Assembly: GCA_024639205.1 (NCBI GenBank)
Contig: JAHEIV010000103.1
Span: 1-8,612 of the forward strand
DNA length: 8,612 nucleotides
Source of the DNA: Deltaproteobacteria bacterium
GTDB lineage: Bacteria > Desulfobacterota > Desulfobacteria > Desulfobacterales > SG8-13
Reading direction: 5' to 3'
How positions within the stretch are numbered: position 1 is the stretch's first letter; each line of letters starts with the position of its first letter. This document shows, piece by piece, positions 6,029 through 8,612 of this stretch. The position numbers were made by a program, and so were the translations under genes. The notes beneath the pieces were generated by a model. That model was not told the origin of the DNA. It saw nothing but the letters and a program-made list of their open reading frames with translations, and did no database searches.

Positions 6029-6766
6029 ATGGGTAAAACGTTTGCAAAGCCGGAAGCACTCTCCGATCAAATCACCCATTACTGCCCCGGTTGCACCCAC
6101 GGTGTCATTCATCGACTGGTAGCGGAGGTCATCGATGAGCTGGATATTCGCGGCCGTACAGTGGGGGTTGCGCCGGTAGGGTGTGCCGTGCTGATGTACA
6201 ATTACTTCACCTTTGATTTTCTTGAATCCGCCCACGGCCGTGCACCGGCCCAGGCAACCGGAATGAAACGGGTGCGGCCGGACCTGGTTGTTTTTACGTA
6301 TCAGGGGGACGGGGATCTGGCCAGCATCGGGATGAGCGAAATCGTTCATGCGGCCAACCGGGGAGAAAAGATTACCACCATTTTCGTCAACAACGCGGTT
6401 TACGGCATGACCGGGGGGCAGATGGCACCCACCACAATGCCCAACCAGCGCACGACCACCTCACCTTTCGGCCGGAACGTGGATGAGGTCGGAATGCCGA
6501 TTAAAGTGTCCGAGCTGCTGGCTTCACTGCAGACAACTGCGTATATCGCCCGTCAGACGGTCATTTTGCCCAAGCACATCACCCGGGCCAAAAAGGCCAT
6601 AAAAAAAGCGTTTCAATACCAGATCGACGGTCGGTGTTTCAGCTTTGTGGAAATCGTAAGCACCTGCCCCACCAACTGGGGTCTCACACCGGTGGAGGCG
6701 GTCAAGTGGGCAGAGGAGAAGATGCTGCCCTACTATCCGTTGGGGGAGATTAAAACACCGCAATAA
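6029..6766 (+). CDS. vorA: 2-oxoacid:ferredoxin oxidoreductase, thiamine-pyrophosphate subunit
   Basis: This beta-type subunit binds thiamine pyrophosphate and Mg2+ and works with VorB at the active site. The product has 245 residues. HYCPGCTHG (17-25) is the conserved N-terminal block with two cysteines, and VAPVGCAVL (48-56) is the next. The Mg-thiamine motif runs from GDGDLASIGMSE (93-104) to NNAVYGMTGGQMAPTT (121-136). The C-terminal part (near CPTNWGLTP) is typical of the family. ATG 6029 follows GAGGAG (6015-6020) with 8-nt spacing; an in-frame TTG at 5990 lacks support. The gene lies 83 nt after vorB with no terminator visible, so co-transcription is likely. The names vorA and vorB are used differently for alpha and beta subunits in different organisms. 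Here vorA means the TPP subunit. Confidence 0.9.
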   Translation: MGKTFAKPEALSDQITHYCPGCTHGVIHRLVAEVIDELDIRGRTVGVAPVGCAVLMYNYFTFDFLESAHGRAPAQATGMKRVRPDLVVFTYQGDGDLASIGMSEIVHAANRGEKITTIFVNNAVYGMTGGQMAPTTMPNQRTTTSPFGRNVDEVGMPIKVSELLASLQTTAYIARQTVILPKHITRAKKAIKKAFQYQIDGRCFSFVEIVSTCPTNWGLTPVEAVKWAEEKMLPYYPLGEIKTPQ

Positions 6767-6887
6767 ACCCTCTGCATGCAAGACTCAGGATATTCGCGGT
6801 GGATGCTCAGCGCCGCGCGACGGCAGCAATACCTGTCCGGTGAAACTTCTGAGCGAACAGTTATCCGTACAAGGCCGGGAGGCAGTC

Positions 6888-7424
6888 ATGCAAAGTGAAG
6901 TGATGTTCGCCGGATTCGGCGGCCAGGGGATCTTGCTCATCGCCAAAATTCTCGCGCACGCCGCCATGGAAGATGGCCTGGAGGTCGCATGGGTGCCATC
7001 TTACGGACCGGAGATGAGAGGCGGAACAGCTTACTGCACGGTGGTCATCAGCGATCGATTGATTGGATCGCCGATCATCCGCAACCCGATGCATCTGGTC
7101 GCGATGAACCGGCCGTCTCTGGAGAAGTTCGCCCCGATGGTAAAGCCCAACGGGGTGATTCTGGTGAACAGCACGCTGATATCCATCGATGCCGGACGCG
7201 ACGATGTCGATGAGCTGCGCGTTCCGGTCAATGAAATTGCCGTCCGTCTGGGCAATGTTCGTTCCGCCAACATTGTTGCACTGGCGGCTTTTGCCGCCCG
7301 GGCCCGGGTGGTCAAGATGGACACGCTGCGACATTGCGTAAAAGAGGAGTTCGCGTCCAAAGAAAAATTGATCCCCCTGAACATGGCGGCGGTGGATGAA
7401 GGCGAGAAGGCCGCAGCCGGGTAA
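6888..7424 (+). CDS. vorC: 2-oxoacid:ferredoxin oxidoreductase gamma subunit
   Basis: This gamma-type subunit of the ferredoxin-dependent 2-oxoacid oxidoreductases completes the delta-alpha-beta-gamma set. The product has 178 residues, normal for the separate gamma chain. It opens with the glycine-rich GFGGQGILL (9-17), followed by the highly conserved VPSYGPEMRGGTA (36-48), and later has RSANIVALAAFAA in the C-terminal half. ATG 6888 follows GGGAGG (6877-6882) by 5 nt; the in-frame GTG at 6840 has no comparable site and precedes the conserved domain. The gene lies 121 nt after vorA with no clear terminator between them. It is the last gene of the operon, since a hairpin and a 265-nt gap separate it from hisC. 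Confidence 0.92.
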   Translation: MQSEVMFAGFGGQGILLIAKILAHAAMEDGLEVAWVPSYGPEMRGGTAYCTVVISDRLIGSPIIRNPMHLVAMNRPSLEKFAPMVKPNGVILVNSTLISIDAGRDDVDELRVPVNEIAVRLGNVRSANIVALAAFAARARVVKMDTLRHCVKEEFASKEKLIPLNMAAVDEGEKAAAG

Positions 7425-7440
7425 TTGCGCGTATTTCAAG

Positions 7441-7465
7441 GTTATTTTCAGCAAGCTGAAATAAC
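7441..7465 (+). terminator. Possible terminator of the vor operon
   Basis: GTTATTTTCAG pairs with CTGAAATAAC through 10 bp with one bulged T, around a CAAG loop, 17 nt after the vorC stop. A second small stem follows (CAACAT 7465-7470 with ATGTTG 7477-7482). The stems are AU-rich and no U-tract follows, so this is at best a weak or processing-type terminator. Confidence 0.4.
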
Positions 7466-7580
7466 AACATATGTAAATGTTGAACACGATCTTGCAGTTA
7501 ACCCTTTGATTGCCGTTTGAACGGTGACTGTTTGAAAATTCAGCTGAAAAATATACACCCTTCGGACGAGCCGCATTCGC

Positions 7581-7649
7581 CCATTTGCTGCGTTATCAGG
7601 GGCTTGCGGTACTCTGGTGCAGCCGCGCCCCTGAGTGCCTTGCAAGTGG
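7581..7649. repeat. 69-nt imperfect palindrome, REP-like
   Basis: The outer arms CCATTTGC (7581-7588) and GCAAGTGG (7642-7649) pair through 8 bp with one T-G wobble. After a 7x7 internal loop, TCAGGGGC (7596-7603) pairs perfectly with GCCCCTGA (7627-7634). GCGG (7606-7609) then pairs with CCGC (7623-7626) around a 13-nt loop. The layout, TTGCTGCGTT on one side and GCCTTGCAA on the other, resembles short palindromic elements I remember as dispersed in Desulfobacterota genomes. Copy number cannot be judged from one window. Confidence 0.6.
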
Positions 7650-7686
7650 ACAACTGCAGATCGTGAAATAAGCAGGCCACTTTTTT
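7644..7686 (+). promoter_or_regulatory. Terminator-like fold ending in a T6 run just before hisC
   Basis: AAGTGG (7644-7649) can pair with CCACTT (7677-7682), and inside it CTGC (7654-7657) with GCAG (7672-7675), followed by T residues to 7686. Because AAGTGG is also the right arm of the upstream palindrome, the two folds exclude each other, as in attenuators. The structure also covers the only possible, poorly matching ribosome binding region of hisC. The stems are short and the 14-nt loop is large, so this is a hypothesis. Confidence 0.3.
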
Positions 7687-7689
7687 CTG

Positions 7690-8612
7690 ATGAAGCTAAA
7701 TATACCGGATTATATTCTCGACATCGACCCGTACAAACCCGGCATGCCGATCCAAGAGTTGGAGCGCGAGTACGGCATTGATGACTCAATCAAGCTGGCT
7801 TCCAACGAAAATCCGCTGGGACCCTCACCGAAAGCCCTTGAAGCTGCGCGCGCCTGCCTCAGCGCCGTGCACCGTTACCCCGATGGAAGTGGCCGGGCAC
7901 TGGTTTCAAAAATTGCCGCAAAGTTGAACTTGGAACCGGACAACATCGTTCTGGGAAACGGTTCGGACGAAATCATCGGGATGCTCACAAGGGTGCTTCT
8001 TCAACCGGGAGATGACGTCCTTTTGCCGCAGCAAACCTTTTCGATGTACGAGATCATGGTTCGCTGCTCCGGGGCCAGACCCGTTTCAGTGCCGCTCAAC
8101 GCCTCCATGGCCATCGATCTGCCCGGAATGCTCGAGCGGTCGACTCCCCGCACGCGGTTGGCGTTTTTGTGCAACCCCAATAACCCGACCGGCACGGTTA
8201 TCACCGGCAGCGAGTTTACAGCGTTCCTGAAGGAACTTCCCCCCGGTATCGTGGTGGTGGTGGACGAGGCCTACATCGAATTTGTCCAGGATCCGCACTG
8301 TGCCCGGGGCACCGACTACCTGCGGGAAGAGCCGGCGGTCGTGTTATTGCGAACCTTTTCCAAGGCTTATGGATTGGCCGGATTGCGCATCGGATACGGG
8401 ATTATGCCGTCAGAGCTCTCCGGATACCTGCACCGCGTGCGGCAGCCGTTTAACGCTGCTTTGCCCGCCCAAGTGGCGGCGGCGGCAGCATTGGATGATG
8501 ACGCGTTTCTGCAGCAAACCATCCAGACGGTGCACACCGGACTGGCGTATCTGCAGCGAGCGCTGGAGGATTTGGGGGTTCACTATTTTCCGACCCAGGC
8601 CAATTTCTTTTT
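7690..8612 (+). CDS. hisC: Histidinol-phosphate aminotransferase (3' end beyond window)
   Basis: HisC is a PLP-dependent class I/II aminotransferase of histidine synthesis that converts imidazole-acetol phosphate and glutamate to histidinol phosphate and 2-oxoglutarate in the cytoplasm. The window holds 307 residues of an expected 350-370. HisC-type blocks are YKPGMPIQELEREYG (15-29), KLASNENPLGPSP (35-47), RYPDGSG (62-68), GNGSDEII (89-96), CNPNNPTG (161-168) and DEAYIEF (192-198). The PLP lysine is K225 in TFSKAYGLAGLRIGYG (222-237). ATG 7690 is the first start after an in-frame TAA at 7669-7671. It has no good Shine-Dalgarno; the nearest AGG is 13 nt away, next to a run of six T. No other his gene is visible, so hisC appears to start its own unit after a 265-nt gap. 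Related aminotransferases (aromatic, Cob) are possible but less likely. Confidence 0.92.
   Translation, partial: MKLNIPDYILDIDPYKPGMPIQELEREYGIDDSIKLASNENPLGPSPKALEAARACLSAVHRYPDGSGRALVSKIAAKLNLEPDNIVLGNGSDEIIGMLTRVLLQPGDDVLLPQQTFSMYEIMVRCSGARPVSVPLNASMAIDLPGMLERSTPRTRLAFLCNPNNPTGTVITGSEFTAFLKELPPGIVVVVDEAYIEFVQDPHCARGTDYLREEPAVVLLRTFSKAYGLAGLRIGYGIMPSELSGYLHRVRQPFNAALPAQVAAAAALDDDAFLQQTIQTVHTGLAYLQRALEDLGVHYFPTQANFF

Noticed and set aside
7483..7689. Classical his leader peptide
   Set aside because: No short open frame with consecutive His codons was found upstream of hisC.
7448..7789. Minus-strand open frame of 113 codons
   Set aside because: It overlaps the start of hisC and the palindrome upstream of it, has no motif, and looks like a shadow.

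Overview
The window looks like a chromosomal segment of an anaerobic Gram-negative bacterium, most likely a sulfate reducer or relative in the Desulfobacterota (former Deltaproteobacteria). This rests on the gene mix, a four-subunit ferredoxin-dependent 2-oxoacid oxidoreductase beside an orphan P-loop ATPase, a PlsB acyltransferase and a soluble DUF1343/NamZ protein, and on the moderately high G+C. No 16S rRNA or other taxonomic marker is present, so the assignment is an inference. No insertion sequence, CRISPR array, tRNA or rRNA was seen.

Left part (1-1694). A minus-strand gene entering from the left edge encodes the N-terminal 234 residues of a PlsB-type glycerol-3-phosphate acyltransferase. 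It starts at a TTG, because stop codons lie just upstream in that frame. A 714-nt stretch without a convincing gene follows (705-1418), holding a perfect GC-rich hairpin and a 12-nt palindrome. Then comes a plus-strand gene for a 91-residue protein with two membrane helices and a charged coiled-coil tail. Its helical hairpin resembles the magnetosome protein MamI as I remember it.

Middle part (1722-3825). Two minus-strand genes lie in tandem: namZ (DUF1343 exo-beta-N-acetylmuramidase family, no signal peptide) and, downstream, a type 1 RNase H with an extra N-terminal domain. A 5' region of about 160 nt separates namZ from the divergent operon on the right and carries overlapping candidate promoters for both directions.

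Right part (3847-7424). A plus-strand operon runs in the order P-loop ATPase, vorD (two [4Fe-4S] ferredoxin), vorB (pyrimidine/CoA-binding alpha subunit), vorA (thiamine-pyrophosphate subunit), vorC (gamma subunit). Together the four vor products form an oxygen-sensitive enzyme that oxidises a branched-chain 2-oxoacid, CoA and oxidised ferredoxin to acyl-CoA, CO2 and reduced ferredoxin. Signature residues favour the 2-ketoisovalerate (VOR) type over the 2-oxoglutarate (KOR) type. The ATPase has no assigned job and may help mature or regulate the complex.

Right edge (7425-8612). After a weak terminator-like hairpin there is a 69-nt REP-like palindrome. Its right arm could alternatively pair with a sequence that ends in six T residues directly before the start codon of hisC, which makes an attenuator-like switch possible. 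hisC (histidinol-phosphate aminotransferase) runs off the right end after 307 residues.
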